From Clostridium sp. CM027 (GTDB lineage Bacteria; Bacillota; Clostridia; Clostridiales; Clostridiaceae), in NCBI RefSeq assembly GCF_024730565.1, contig NZ_CP077725.1, positions 3,614,501 through 3,678,500 on the forward strand: DNA of 64,000 nucleotides. The letters are read 5' to 3'. Made by a program: the position numbers and the translations under genes. Shown here one piece after another: positions 9,417 through 17,539 of the stretch. Numbering within the stretch: the stretch's first letter is position 1; each line of letters starts with the position of its first letter. The notes below the pieces were generated by a model. The model was not told where the DNA came from. It was given only the letters and a program-made list of their open reading frames with translations, and searched no databases.

Positions 9417-9629
9417 TTATTCCCCCTTTGATTTTCCTAAATAAAATAATTCCTCAATTGGCACATCAAAATACTGTATTAATTTTAGTGCTAACTCCAA
9501 ACTGGGATTATATTTATTTTTCTCAATTGCATTTATAGTTTGCCTCGTAACTTGTAAATCTTCTGCCATTTTAACTTGTGTTATCATCTTTTCTTGACGA
9601 ATTTCACGAATATGATTTATCACCCTCAT
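9417..9629 (-). CDS. Xre-family (Cro/CI-type) small transcriptional regulator
   Basis: 70 residues, essentially one HTH_3 domain: IREIRQEKMITQVKMAEDLQ, then VTRQTINAIEKNKYNPSLEL as turn and recognition helix, ending in the PIEELFYLG segment typical of the YgzD/YozG-like group that pairs with DUF2178 proteins. The frame is open six codons further (to 9647), but ATG 9629 is preferred because GGAGGGCTACAA sits directly before it. Two palindromes and a consensus promoter just upstream suggest that it represses itself. Confidence 0.88.
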   Translation of the reverse strand: MRVINHIREIRQEKMITQVKMAEDLQVTRQTINAIEKNKYNPSLELALKLIQYFDVPIEELFYLGKSKGE

Positions 9630-9646
9630 TTGTAGCCCTCCAATCA

Positions 9647-9713
9647 ATAAGTAAAGATATCTTTACTTATATTATAAAGAAAATATTACTGAGTGTAAAG
9701 ATATATTTACACT
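9647..9713 (-). promoter_or_regulatory. Promoter and twin palindromic operators of the Xre/DUF2178 operon
   Basis: On the minus strand TTTACA (9699-9694), 17-base spacer, TATAAT (9676-9671). Bases 9647-9670 are a perfect 24-base palindrome with centre TAAAGATATCTTTA. Bases 9692-9713 hold AGTGTAAA-6nt-TTTACACT. Both share TAAAGATA-type half-sites, so one dimeric regulator can bind both. The first covers the region just downstream of the -10 box, the second covers the -35 box. Confidence 0.75.
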
Positions 9714-9866
9714 AAATATATCTCTATATCTTAGAAAAATGGTATAATAGGGTATATTAAAATAACAATTAAAGAGGGAAGCCATTTGAACTGCCCCCTG
9801 TCAAGTAGACAGTGGAAATAATTAAAGATTTTATGTAAGGCGTCTATCATTTGGTAGGCGCTTTAT

Positions 9867-10685
9867 TTATGCTGCATTACCTAATAGATATCGCTGATAT
9901 TCCATTGGTGTCATGCACTTTAAACGTTTTTGATAACGTCTATTATTATAATATTCTATATAGTCTTCAATCGATTTCTTTAAGCTTTCATAGTCTTCAA
10001 ATTTATGAAGATAATACATTTCTGTTTTTAAGATTCCCCAAAATCCTTCCATTGGACCATTATCAATACAATGCCCAACCCTCGACATGCTCTGTATCAT
10101 TCCAGCTTTTTTTAGTTTTTCTTTAAATATTTTTGAAGTATACTGGAAACCTCGGTCACTATGAAATATTGGTTTAGCATCAGGGTATACTTTAACAGCA
10201 AGATTAAAGGTTTGATAAACCAATTGGTTATTATTAGAATGACCAATGACATATGAAACAATACTTCTATCACCTAAATCAAATATTGCACTTAGATAAG
10301 CCTTTTGTCCACTTCTCCCATATTTAAACTCGGTTACATCTGTAAGCCATTTTTTATTGACTTGTTCTGCTTTAAAATTTCTATCCAAAATATTTTCTGC
10401 AGTAACTTCAGGAGTTGACTTAATATAATTATATCTTTTTTTTCTGCATACGGATTTTAATCCTAATATCTGCATCAGACGATAAATTCGTTTATAATTA
10501 ACTTTTTTATTATATTCTCTACGGATTTTAATCGTCATCTGGCGATAGCCTAAGATACCGTCTTTTTCCTCATATAACTCACAAATAAGCTTTAATAATT
10601 CTTCGTTTTTCAATACTCGGTTACTTTTTTCTCTGTGTAGCCATTTATAATATGCAGAATGGCTAACGCCGCCTATAATGCACAA
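9867..10685 (-). CDS. IS3-family transposase OrfB (DDE integrase domain)
   Basis: 272 residues from TTG 10685. An HTH_21 region (LGYRQMTIKIRREYNKKVNY) precedes an rve integrase core with the DDE triad: D in WLTDVTEFKYG, D in FHSDRGFQYTS, and E in DNGPMEGFWGILKTEMY. The same frame is open upstream to about 10796, through KAILSEARYEDTYLAIQELS, so the natural product is probably the OrfAB fusion made by -1 slippage at the A-run 10789-10796. TTG 10685 is a weak internal start. Confidence 0.9.
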   Translation of the reverse strand: MCIIGGVSHSAYYKWLHREKSNRVLKNEELLKLICELYEEKDGILGYRQMTIKIRREYNKKVNYKRIYRLMQILGLKSVCRKKRYNYIKSTPEVTAENILDRNFKAEQVNKKWLTDVTEFKYGRSGQKAYLSAIFDLGDRSIVSYVIGHSNNNQLVYQTFNLAVKVYPDAKPIFHSDRGFQYTSKIFKEKLKKAGMIQSMSRVGHCIDNGPMEGFWGILKTEMYYLHKFEDYESLKKSIEDYIEYYNNRRYQKRLKCMTPMEYQRYLLGNAA

Positions 10686-10759
10686 CTCAGTTATAGGAAA
10701 TTTATCTTTGTTAGATAATTCTTGGATTGCAAGATAAGTATCTTCGTATCTAGCTTCGC

Positions 10760-11443
10760 TTAATATCGCCTTCTTTCTATCTCTTGGATTTTTTTTAGAA
10801 GAGCATTCTCCATCCGTAATCTTCTATTTTGTGCTTCTAAAAGCTTGTATTGAGCTTTTAGCTTTTCATCTTCTGTCATTAACTCTTCAGCCTTTGGCTT
10901 TCCACGTCGGTCCAAAAGCCCTTCAATACCAAACTGATTATACTTCTTCATCCAGGTATAAATCTGAGGATAAGATACCTTATATTTTTCAACAGTTTTA
11001 TTATAACTGTTATTGTTTTCAATACAGTACTTTATGATTTCAATGCGTTCAATATAAGAAGTTTTGCGTCCTTTGGTCATGATTATTTTTCCTCCTGTTC
11101 CAGAAGATTTTATGTTTTCATGACCATTATACTTCTTTATCCAATTGCATAAAACTGTATTTGACGAAATATGATACTTAATGCATAAATCATTCAGTGA
11201 GCCATGCCCATCAAGATATTCTTTTACAATGTTAATCTTGATTTTGGCAGTATAAGAAGTATTTTTGCTAGAATGTTTTAACCCAGCTTCACCTTCTGAT
11301 TTATATCGTATTACCCATTTTTGAAAAGAACTCTTATGTACTTGAAGTTTGTTGCATAAACTTAACATACTAGCTTTTCCATTTAAATATGATGTTACAG
11401 CCTTAATTTTTTGTTGGTCTGATATAGTTGATTTTCTTCCCAT
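10760..11443 (-). CDS. IS3-family OrfA (helix-turn-helix DNA-binding protein)
   Basis: 227 residues, longer than most OrfA proteins, because it carries repeated HTH units: ISDQQKIKAVTSYLNGKASM near the start, IKINIVKEYLDGHGSLNDLC, then IERIEIIKYCIENNNSYNKT. It ends in a leucine-zipper-like coil (EDEKLKAQYKLLEAQNRRLR). It binds the element's ends. Start ATG 11443 after AAGGAGGGCTA. The reading codons CTA AAA AAA ATC near its end form the slippery site for the -1 shift into OrfB. Confidence 0.88.
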   Translation of the reverse strand: MGRKSTISDQQKIKAVTSYLNGKASMLSLCNKLQVHKSSFQKWVIRYKSEGEAGLKHSSKNTSYTAKIKINIVKEYLDGHGSLNDLCIKYHISSNTVLCNWIKKYNGHENIKSSGTGGKIIMTKGRKTSYIERIEIIKYCIENNNSYNKTVEKYKVSYPQIYTWMKKYNQFGIEGLLDRRGKPKAEELMTEDEKLKAQYKLLEAQNRRLRMENALLKKIQEIERRRY

Positions 11444-11512
11444 AAAAAAATAGCCCTCCTTATAGTAAACAGTTTTATTATTTTAACTGTCTACCATAAG
11501 GGGAGCATATCA

Positions 11513-11540
11513 ATTTTATTTGGGACTTCCCTTAATTTAT
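11513..11540 (-). terminator. Right half of a terminator split by the IS
   Basis: Joining 9765-9786 to the sequence after the target duplication restores a hairpin: AGGGAAG (9775-9781) pairs with CTTCCCT (11526-11532), with CCA/TGG extending it around an A/T loop. On the minus strand it is followed by a T-rich tract (CTTTAATTGTTATTTT). It is the natural end of the lipoprotein gene at 11557-12150, now broken in its loop by the IS. Confidence 0.6.
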
Positions 11541-11556
11541 ATATTAATATTATCAT

Positions 11557-12150
11557 TTATTTTTTAATTTTTTTCATTAGCTCAATATACAATTTTGGGT
11601 CTGCTTCTGATTTGTAAACAAATACCTTCCACTTACCATTTTCGTTTAAAAGCCCTATATATCCTTTTGCTGTATCAGTTCGTTCAGCCTTCCCATTAGT
11701 AGAAATAAACTTCAATTTAGCTTCATAATAATATCCAGCTTTATCTTCTTTCTCACCATACAAATTTTTATCTAAGATAAAGTCTGTAACATGTAAAGTA
11801 TAATTATTGTCATTACAGAACTTTGTAGCCACAATATTGTAATGTCCCGCAATAGTTTCATACCCCTTTGCTGTCATTAAAGGTAGTAAATTTTTATCAA
11901 GGGACTGTATAATTTTGATATATTCCTGTGTATGTGGTATAACTCCATCAGTATTTGTGGGATTTCCACTTGCTATATCCATTTTTTTACCTTCCCTAAG
12001 AAGTTTCTTATACTCAGCAACTTTTTCTGTATTTACCGTGTAGAGATTTCTTCCAAGTTCTTGAGCAACTTTTTGTGCATTGTTTTCATCTGAACTTTTA
12101 CATCCAGTAAAAGCTATAGTTATTAAAAATAGTAGACTGAATAATTTCAT
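11557..12150 (-). CDS. Putative lipoprotein of unknown function
   Basis: 197 residues from ATG 12150, with a type II signal peptide (KLFSLLFLITIAFTGC) and lipobox FTGC, so the mature protein is probably anchored outside the membrane. The rest is soluble and ends in a strand-rich region (YYYEAKLKFIS, WKVFVYKSEADP) like NTF2/DUF4829-type lipoproteins; the family is not certain. The GGGGG ribosome site is 19 bases from this ATG but only 7 from an in-frame CTG at 12162, which would give a better signal peptide, MKKIMKLFSLLF. The true start may therefore be the CTG. Confidence 0.7.
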   Translation of the reverse strand: MKLFSLLFLITIAFTGCKSSDENNAQKVAQELGRNLYTVNTEKVAEYKKLLREGKKMDIASGNPTNTDGVIPHTQEYIKIIQSLDKNLLPLMTAKGYETIAGHYNIVATKFCNDNNYTLHVTDFILDKNLYGEKEDKAGYYYEAKLKFISTNGKAERTDTAKGYIGLLNENGKWKVFVYKSEADPKLYIELMKKIKK

Positions 12151-12324
12151 TATTTTTTTCAGGATTATTCCCCCTTTATTATATATAAATTGCTTACCGT
12201 TAAGCTTGCCATAATAAAATCTGCGGAATACTTTATATAGTCTTATTATATCCGAATATTCAGAAAATGTTAATTATCAACATTAAATTTAAACATAGCC
12301 TTTTTTATAGTTGAGAGTTGATAA

Positions 12325-12497
12325 TTGAGGTTGAGTTTTCATTTGGAAATTCTTATTTTATGTTTAATTAAGATGCGTTACGAAAAACATATGTTTGAGC
12401 GACAGCGAGTTTATGTTTTTTAGCAAATTAATTAAAAATAAAATTAGTAGTTCTTAGCGAAGTGAATGCATTAATAGTAATGTATACTTTTTTACTT
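12325..12497 (+). repeat. Long palindromic repeat, family A (copy 2)
   Basis: The core ATGTTTGAGCGACAGCGAGT is flanked by ACAT and ATGT arms, then by TTAATTAA-type and TAGCAAATTAATTAAA stretches matching the copies at 6729 (reversed) and 28761. The right part (CTTAGCGAAGTGAATGC, then GTAATGTATACTTTTTT) is well conserved. The left outer arm is degenerate. It lies just 3' of the binding-protein gene ending at 12499. Confidence 0.65.
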
Positions 12498-12498
12498 T

Positions 12499-13521
12499 TT
12501 ATTTTAAGTCTTTTACGGCTTTGTCGCTAAAGGAATTGTTGACGATTTTATTAAAAGATGGTCTTTCGGGAATTAACGCTGCGTTATAAGATTGTATTAT
12601 ATCCATAAGCTTTGTTAAGTCATCTGATTTTAATATTGGGTTCGGCGCAAAAGCATTTATATCTCTATAGTTTTTAATGGATGAAGTAAGAACAGCCTCA
12701 TCTGCGCCAGGGAAATAAGATTTAATTGAAGTCATTACTTCTTTATCGGAATGACTACTTACCCATTTTTGACCTTTATATATTGCATTAGTGAATTTTT
12801 GAACCATTTCTGGATTTTTTTCTATATAAGATTTTGTGGAAAAAAAACATGTATAAGGTATGGTTCCAGCGGACGCTCCGATGGAGGCTACAATATGTCC
12901 AGAATTATCTTTTTTCATCATACTAGCACTAGGTTCAAAAAGAGTAACATAATTACCTGCTCCGCCCTTGAAAGCACCGGACGTAGCTGTGAAAGCGAGG
13001 TTTGTAACAAGATTTATATCAATAACTGGTTTAATACCATGATTTTTTAAGACATACTCAAAAGCCATTTCAGGTACGCCGCCAGGTCTTCCTCCTATTA
13101 CAGTTTTACCCTTTAAGGATTCCCATTTGAAATTCGCTTCAGCATTTCTGCCTACTAAGAAAGATCCATCTTTTTGTGTTAATTGTGCAAAAATAACAGG
13201 ATAGTCTTCTCGGTGTTGATTATAGATGTAAATAACTTGCTCAGGTCCACAGAAACCTATATCTACAGATTTGCTTAATACCTGCTGCATAGTTTTGTCC
13301 GCTCCCTGCCCAGTTGAAAGGTTGATTTCAATACCCTCTTCTTTAAAGAAGCCTTGAGAAATAGCTGCATACATAGGGGCATAGAAAATAGAACGAACTA
13401 CTTCACTTAATTTTACTTTTACTAAAGCATCACTAGGTTTCTTTTTACAGCCGGAAAATAAGGTGGTTATCAAGGCGAAAGAAAGAAACAGGGAAAAAAT
13501 CGAAATTTTTTTAAGCTTCAT
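12499..13521 (-). CDS. ABC transporter substrate-binding lipoprotein, NitT/TauT family
   Basis: 340 residues with lipoprotein signal LITTLFSGC. The mature part is a type II periplasmic-binding fold of the NMT1/SsuA-like class (VVRSIFYAPMYAAISQGFFK, VDIGFCGPEQVIY, SLKGKTVIGGRPGG). The start is ATG 13521, directly behind ATGGAGGTATCT; an ATG four codons earlier overlaps that site. It is co-oriented with the permease and ATPase at 270-1827 and sits where the first gene of such an operon would be, but 10.7 kb away. The substrate is unknown. Confidence 0.9.
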   Translation of the reverse strand: MKLKKISIFSLFLSFALITTLFSGCKKKPSDALVKVKLSEVVRSIFYAPMYAAISQGFFKEEGIEINLSTGQGADKTMQQVLSKSVDIGFCGPEQVIYIYNQHREDYPVIFAQLTQKDGSFLVGRNAEANFKWESLKGKTVIGGRPGGVPEMAFEYVLKNHGIKPVIDINLVTNLAFTATSGAFKGGAGNYVTLFEPSASMMKKDNSGHIVASIGASAGTIPYTCFFSTKSYIEKNPEMVQKFTNAIYKGQKWVSSHSDKEVMTSIKSYFPGADEAVLTSSIKNYRDINAFAPNPILKSDDLTKLMDIIQSYNAALIPERPSFNKIVNNSFSDKAVKDLK

Positions 13522-13608
13522 AGATACCTCCATATTATATAGTTGCTATAATTATATAATATGAAAGAGCGTGTAGATGTGACATTTTAAATTCAAAAAT
13601 GAAATACC

Positions 13609-13638
13609 TTGACATATGTAAATTAAGAGGTATACAAT
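13609..13638 (+). promoter_or_regulatory. Promoter of the T-box/valS transcript
   Basis: TTGACA at 13609-13614 with TATACA (16-base spacer) or TACAAT (18-base spacer) at 13631-13638, just before the T-box leader. Confidence 0.6.
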
Positions 13639-13644
13639 AAATGA

Positions 13645-13941
13645 AAGACAAGTGAATAATAATTGAACAACTAGATAATAATTTCATAAAACATTCAAAA
13701 GCGTAGATGAAGAGGAGTAGGGGAAAATAATATTAAGAGAGGAAGATCCAGAGGCTGTAAGATCTTCTATATGAAAAACCTTGAAGGTAGCTTCGGAGCT
13801 TCTTTGCCAATTCATGTAATTATGAGTAGATGGCAAAGACGGTTTTCTTAATCGTTAAATTTTAAAGAGCCTGCAAAATTGTAGGAAAAAAGGTGGTACC
13901 GCGAGCTTTTCGTCCTTTTATAGACGAAGGCTCTTTTTTTA
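13645..13941 (+). ncRNA. T-box riboswitch controlling valS
   Basis: The leader carries the invariant T-box AGGTGGTACCGCG (13891-13903), which pairs with the CCA end of uncharged tRNA. It is followed by a terminator, GAGCTTTTCGTC/GACGAAGGCTC (13903-13933) plus T8. A GGTAGC stretch near 13784 could present the valine specifier GUA. The tRNA-Val at 35529 has the matching UAC anticodon. Uncharged tRNA-Val would stabilise the antiterminator and switch valS on. Confidence 0.9.
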
Positions 13942-14003
13942 TTGTTTGAAATTTATTGCTAAAATAAATTGACATACTAATTATTGTTTAGGAGGAGTTA
14001 ATA

Positions 14004-16646
14004 ATGGAAGAAAATAATAATATTGCTAAGAATTATGATCCAAAAGAGTTTGAAGAACGACTTTACGCATGGTGGGAAGAAAAAGGATTTTTTACTCCAA
14101 CCGTTGATAAAGATAAAAAACCATTTACAATAGTAATGCCCCCACCAAACATTACAGGAAAATTACATTTAGGGCATGCTCTTGATAATACTCTTCAAGA
14201 TATTCTAATAAGAACTAAAAGAATGCAAGGGTACAATACCTTGTGGCTTCCTGGTGAGGACCATGCTAGTATTGCAACAGAAGTAAAGGTTGAAAATGAA
14301 CTTTTAAAAAAAGGGCTTAAGAAAAAAGAAATGGGAAGAGAAGCCTTCCTTGAAAAAGTTTGGGAGTGGACTAATGAATATAGAGAAAAAATAAGAGGAC
14401 AAATAAAGAAAATGGGATGTTCTGTTGATTTTACTAGGGAAAGCTTTACCATGGATGAAAACTTAAACCATGCAGTAAGAGAAGTTTTCGTTAAATTATA
14501 TAAGGATGGACTAATATACCAAGGCAATAGGATAACAAATTGGTGCCCAAAATGCATGACGGCAATTTCAGATGCTGAAATAGAGTTTGAAGAACAAGAG
14601 GGGCACTTCTGGCATGTTAAATATCCAATAATAGGTAGCGATGAGTTTTTAGAAATAGCTACCACGAGGCCGGAAACTATGCTTGGAGATACGGCGGTAG
14701 CTGTAAATCCTAAAGATCCACGGTATACACATTTAGTAGGAAAAAAAATAATGCTACCTCTAGTAAATAGAGAAATACCAATAATTGCAGATGATTATGT
14801 TGATATAGAGTTTGGAACAGGCGCAGTTAAAATTACTCCAGCACATGATCCTAATGATTACCAAGTAGGAAAAAGACATAATCTTCCAGAAGTAGTGGTT
14901 TTGGATGAAAATGCAGCTATATGCGAGGGTTATGGAAAATATTCAGGTCTTGATAAATATGACGCAAGAAAGGTCATGGTAGAAGATTTACATAATGCAG
15001 GACTACTTGTTAAGATAAAAGACCACGCTCATAATGTAGGTACTCATGATAGGTGTAAAACCACTGTAGAACCAATGTTATCAAAACAATGGTATGTTAA
15101 AATGAAATCACTTGCAAAACCAGCTATAGAGGCTGTACGGGAAAATAAAACTAAATTTGTTCCTGAAAGATTTGAAAAAACATACTTCAATTGGATGGAG
15201 AATATTCAAGATTGGTGTATATCAAGACAGTTATGGTGGGGACATAGAATACCAGTATGGTATTGCAAAGATTGTGGGGAAATTATAGTTACAGTTAATG
15301 CGCCAACAAGTTGCAGTAAATGTAATAGTACAAATCTTAATCAAGATAAAGATGTGCTTGATACTTGGTTTAGTTCAGCATTGTGGCCTTTCTCAACACT
15401 TGGCTTTCCAAATAACACAGAGGATTTAAAACAGTTCTATCCAACAAGTGTTTTAGTAACTGGATATGATATTATATTCTTCTGGGTAGCAAGAATGATT
15501 TTTTCAGGGATTTATAATTTAGGGGAAGTGCCATTTGAAACAGTAGTAATACATGGAATGGTTAGAGATGATCAAGGAAGAAAAATGTCTAAGTCTCTGG
15601 GAAATGGTATTGATCCATTAGACGTAATAGACCAATATGGTTCAGATGCGTTAAGGTTTTCGCTCGCAACAGGAAACTCTCCAGGCAGTGATATAAGGTT
15701 CTATGAGTCAAGAGTTGAAGCAGCTAGAAACTTTGCTAATAAAATTTGGAATGCTTCTAGATTTGTTATGATGAACAATAATTGCGAATTAATGGAGAAA
15801 TATAAAGATAATAAAAATTACACTGTTGCAGACAAATGGATATTATCAAGAATGAACACTGTAATAAAAGAAGTTACAGAAAATATTGAGAAATATGAAA
15901 TAGGGATAGCACTTCAAAAGACTCATGATTTCATGTGGACAGAATTCTGTGATTGGTATATTGAACTTGTTAAACCAGTATTATACGCAGAAGATGGAGA
16001 GGCTAAAGGCATCGCATTAAATGTATTAAACAATGTATTAAAAACTGGGCTTAAATTACTTCATCCTGTTATGCCATTTATAACAGAAGAAATTTATACT
16101 CACTTAGATAATGAGTATGAATCTATAACGATTTCTAAGTGGCCAGAGTATGACGATGCTCTTAAAGATGAAAAAGCTGAAGAAAATATGAATTATATCA
16201 TAGAAGCGATAAAAGACGTAAGAAATGCTAGATCGGATATGAATGTAGCACCTTCAAGAAAAGCTAAAGTATTTATATATGCTACAGAGGCAAAAGAAGC
16301 ATTTGAGGAAGGGATGGTTTATTTTCAAAAACTTGCATCAGCTAGTGAGGTTAAGTTTCTAGCTACAAAAGCCGAAGCACCAGAAAATGTAGTTACAGTA
16401 GTAACTAAGGGCGCGCAGGTATATATGCCGTTACTTGAGCTTGTAGACTTAGAAAAAGAATTAGAAAGATTAAATAAAGAAAAAGAAAAACTAAAAAAAG
16501 AAATAGATAGAGTAGAGAAAAAGCTTTGTAATGAAAGATTCACAGCTAAAGCTCCAATTGAAGTGGTTGATGAGGAAAAAGCTAAGGGCGAAAAATATAA
16601 AGAAATGTATGATTTAGTAATTAAAAGTATAGAAAACTTGAAATAA
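14004..16646 (+). CDS. valS: Valyl-tRNA synthetase
   Basis: 880-residue class Ia enzyme that charges tRNA-Val with valine. Signature HLGH is in PPPNITGKLHLGHAL (about residues 47-60) and KMSKS near residues 527-531 (GRKMSKSLGN). Between them is the CP1 editing domain (TTRPETMLGDTAVAVNP). An anticodon-binding domain and the C-terminal coiled coil that clamps tRNA (LEKELERLNKEKEKLKKEID) follow. Length is normal for bacteria. Start ATG 14004 after AGGAGGAGTTAATA. Regulated by the T-box before it and ended by a strong hairpin. Confidence 0.98.
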   Translation: MEENNNIAKNYDPKEFEERLYAWWEEKGFFTPTVDKDKKPFTIVMPPPNITGKLHLGHALDNTLQDILIRTKRMQGYNTLWLPGEDHASIATEVKVENELLKKGLKKKEMGREAFLEKVWEWTNEYREKIRGQIKKMGCSVDFTRESFTMDENLNHAVREVFVKLYKDGLIYQGNRITNWCPKCMTAISDAEIEFEEQEGHFWHVKYPIIGSDEFLEIATTRPETMLGDTAVAVNPKDPRYTHLVGKKIMLPLVNREIPIIADDYVDIEFGTGAVKITPAHDPNDYQVGKRHNLPEVVVLDENAAICEGYGKYSGLDKYDARKVMVEDLHNAGLLVKIKDHAHNVGTHDRCKTTVEPMLSKQWYVKMKSLAKPAIEAVRENKTKFVPERFEKTYFNWMENIQDWCISRQLWWGHRIPVWYCKDCGEIIVTVNAPTSCSKCNSTNLNQDKDVLDTWFSSALWPFSTLGFPNNTEDLKQFYPTSVLVTGYDIIFFWVARMIFSGIYNLGEVPFETVVIHGMVRDDQGRKMSKSLGNGIDPLDVIDQYGSDALRFSLATGNSPGSDIRFYESRVEAARNFANKIWNASRFVMMNNNCELMEKYKDNKNYTVADKWILSRMNTVIKEVTENIEKYEIGIALQKTHDFMWTEFCDWYIELVKPVLYAEDGEAKGIALNVLNNVLKTGLKLLHPVMPFITEEIYTHLDNEYESITISKWPEYDDALKDEKAEENMNYIIEAIKDVRNARSDMNVAPSRKAKVFIYATEAKEAFEEGMVYFQKLASASEVKFLATKAEAPENVVTVVTKGAQVYMPLLELVDLEKELERLNKEKEKLKKEIDRVEKKLCNERFTAKAPIEVVDEEKAKGEKYKEMYDLVIKSIENLK

Positions 16647-16666
16647 TCTTTAATAAAAAGCAAGAT

Positions 16667-16711
16667 AAACTATAGAATAGACACTTGAAAAGTCTATTCT
16701 ATAGTTTTTTT
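16667..16711 (+). terminator. valS terminator
   Basis: Perfect 16-bp stem (AAACTATAGAATAGAC paired with GTCTATTCTATAGTTT, nine-base loop), followed by a T-run. Confidence 0.9.
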
Positions 16712-17539
16712 TTGTTTTTACCATACAAATAAAAAGTTGGAATATTGAAAAAAATGAATGGTGTGAGTTCAGCATACCAATAATTATGCAAGGTGTATTG
16801 ATAAAGAACAGGAGAAAAGATTCTCTAATTTGATCTACTATAAGATAAGTGAAAAAAGGTGAATCTAATTTAGAGGTGGCCAACTATTAAAATAAATGAA
16901 ACATATAAAAATATATTTCATTAGTTTAATTCTATTATTAATTCCTTTTTCATAAATAGAAATATAGATTACTATGAATTTATTTTCATAATGAAACCTG
17001 TTATATATACTAATGTATTTTACAAAACATACAAAATATATAAAAAACACGAAGGAATCACAAATAAAATATGGATAATATATGGATTTACTTACAAAAA
17101 ATACATTGACTTCTGGAAAAATATTATTATACTTAAAATAAGATTAAAGGGGAGGACCTACGATAGTGCAAAATAATACTGTGAATATTTTTCATATCAG
17201 CATTTATAAAGGTTAAGATGGCTATGAAATATGAAGGAATATAAAAGATATATGAATAATATATTTAATTATTTTATTGTTGTAAAATGGACATGTTAAA
17301 AAAAATCGGATAAATCAAATGATTTGATAACGGAATAGTTACATGAAAATATTTTAAAATGAAATATTTATCCGGAGCAACTTCAATAGTATAAGTAATT
17401 CGAATCTTTCAACAACGAGATAATCTTGTATTCTTAAAATTAATAAAGGTAAGATAATAAGCTATAATTCAAAAAACAAGATTAGTGTTTATATAAGGGG
17501 GAAGAAAAGTACCAATATTATAAGATGGGGGGGCAAAAG
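16712..17539 (+). other. Long gene-free leader region before the first opp operon
   Basis: About 830 very AT-rich bases with no convincing gene. A promoter TTGACT (17106-17111), 16-base spacer, TATACT (17128-17133) fits the opp operon, leaving an untranslated leader of roughly 400 bases. Within it GGGGAGGACCTACGATA precedes a 16-codon GTG frame at 17165, a possible leader peptide. No known riboswitch motif was recognised. Confidence 0.4.

Larger units (their letters stand above)
9787..11512 (-). mobile_element. IS3-family insertion sequence (IS150-like group)
   Basis: About 1.73 kb. Its ends are related inverted repeats: the left end (revcomp ACTGTCTACTTGACAGGGGG, ending TGAACT) and right end (ACTGTCTACCATAAGGGGAG, ending ATATCA), with outermost TG...CA. 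ATT flanks both sides (9784-9786, 11513-11515), fitting a 3-base target duplication. It holds orfA and orfB on the minus strand in the usual IS3 order with a slippery A-run between them. Both frames are intact, so it may still be active. It landed in the loop of a terminator. Confidence 0.85.

Noticed and set aside
9787-11512. CRISPR array or toxin-antitoxin system in the accessory segment
   Set aside because: No regularly spaced repeats exist, and the HTH/DUF2178 pair is a regulator with a four-helix membrane protein, not a known toxin pair.
16865-17176. Frames of about 61 codons on both strands after valS
   Set aside because: Composition reflects only the AT-rich DNA; neither has a ribosome site or protein-like pattern.
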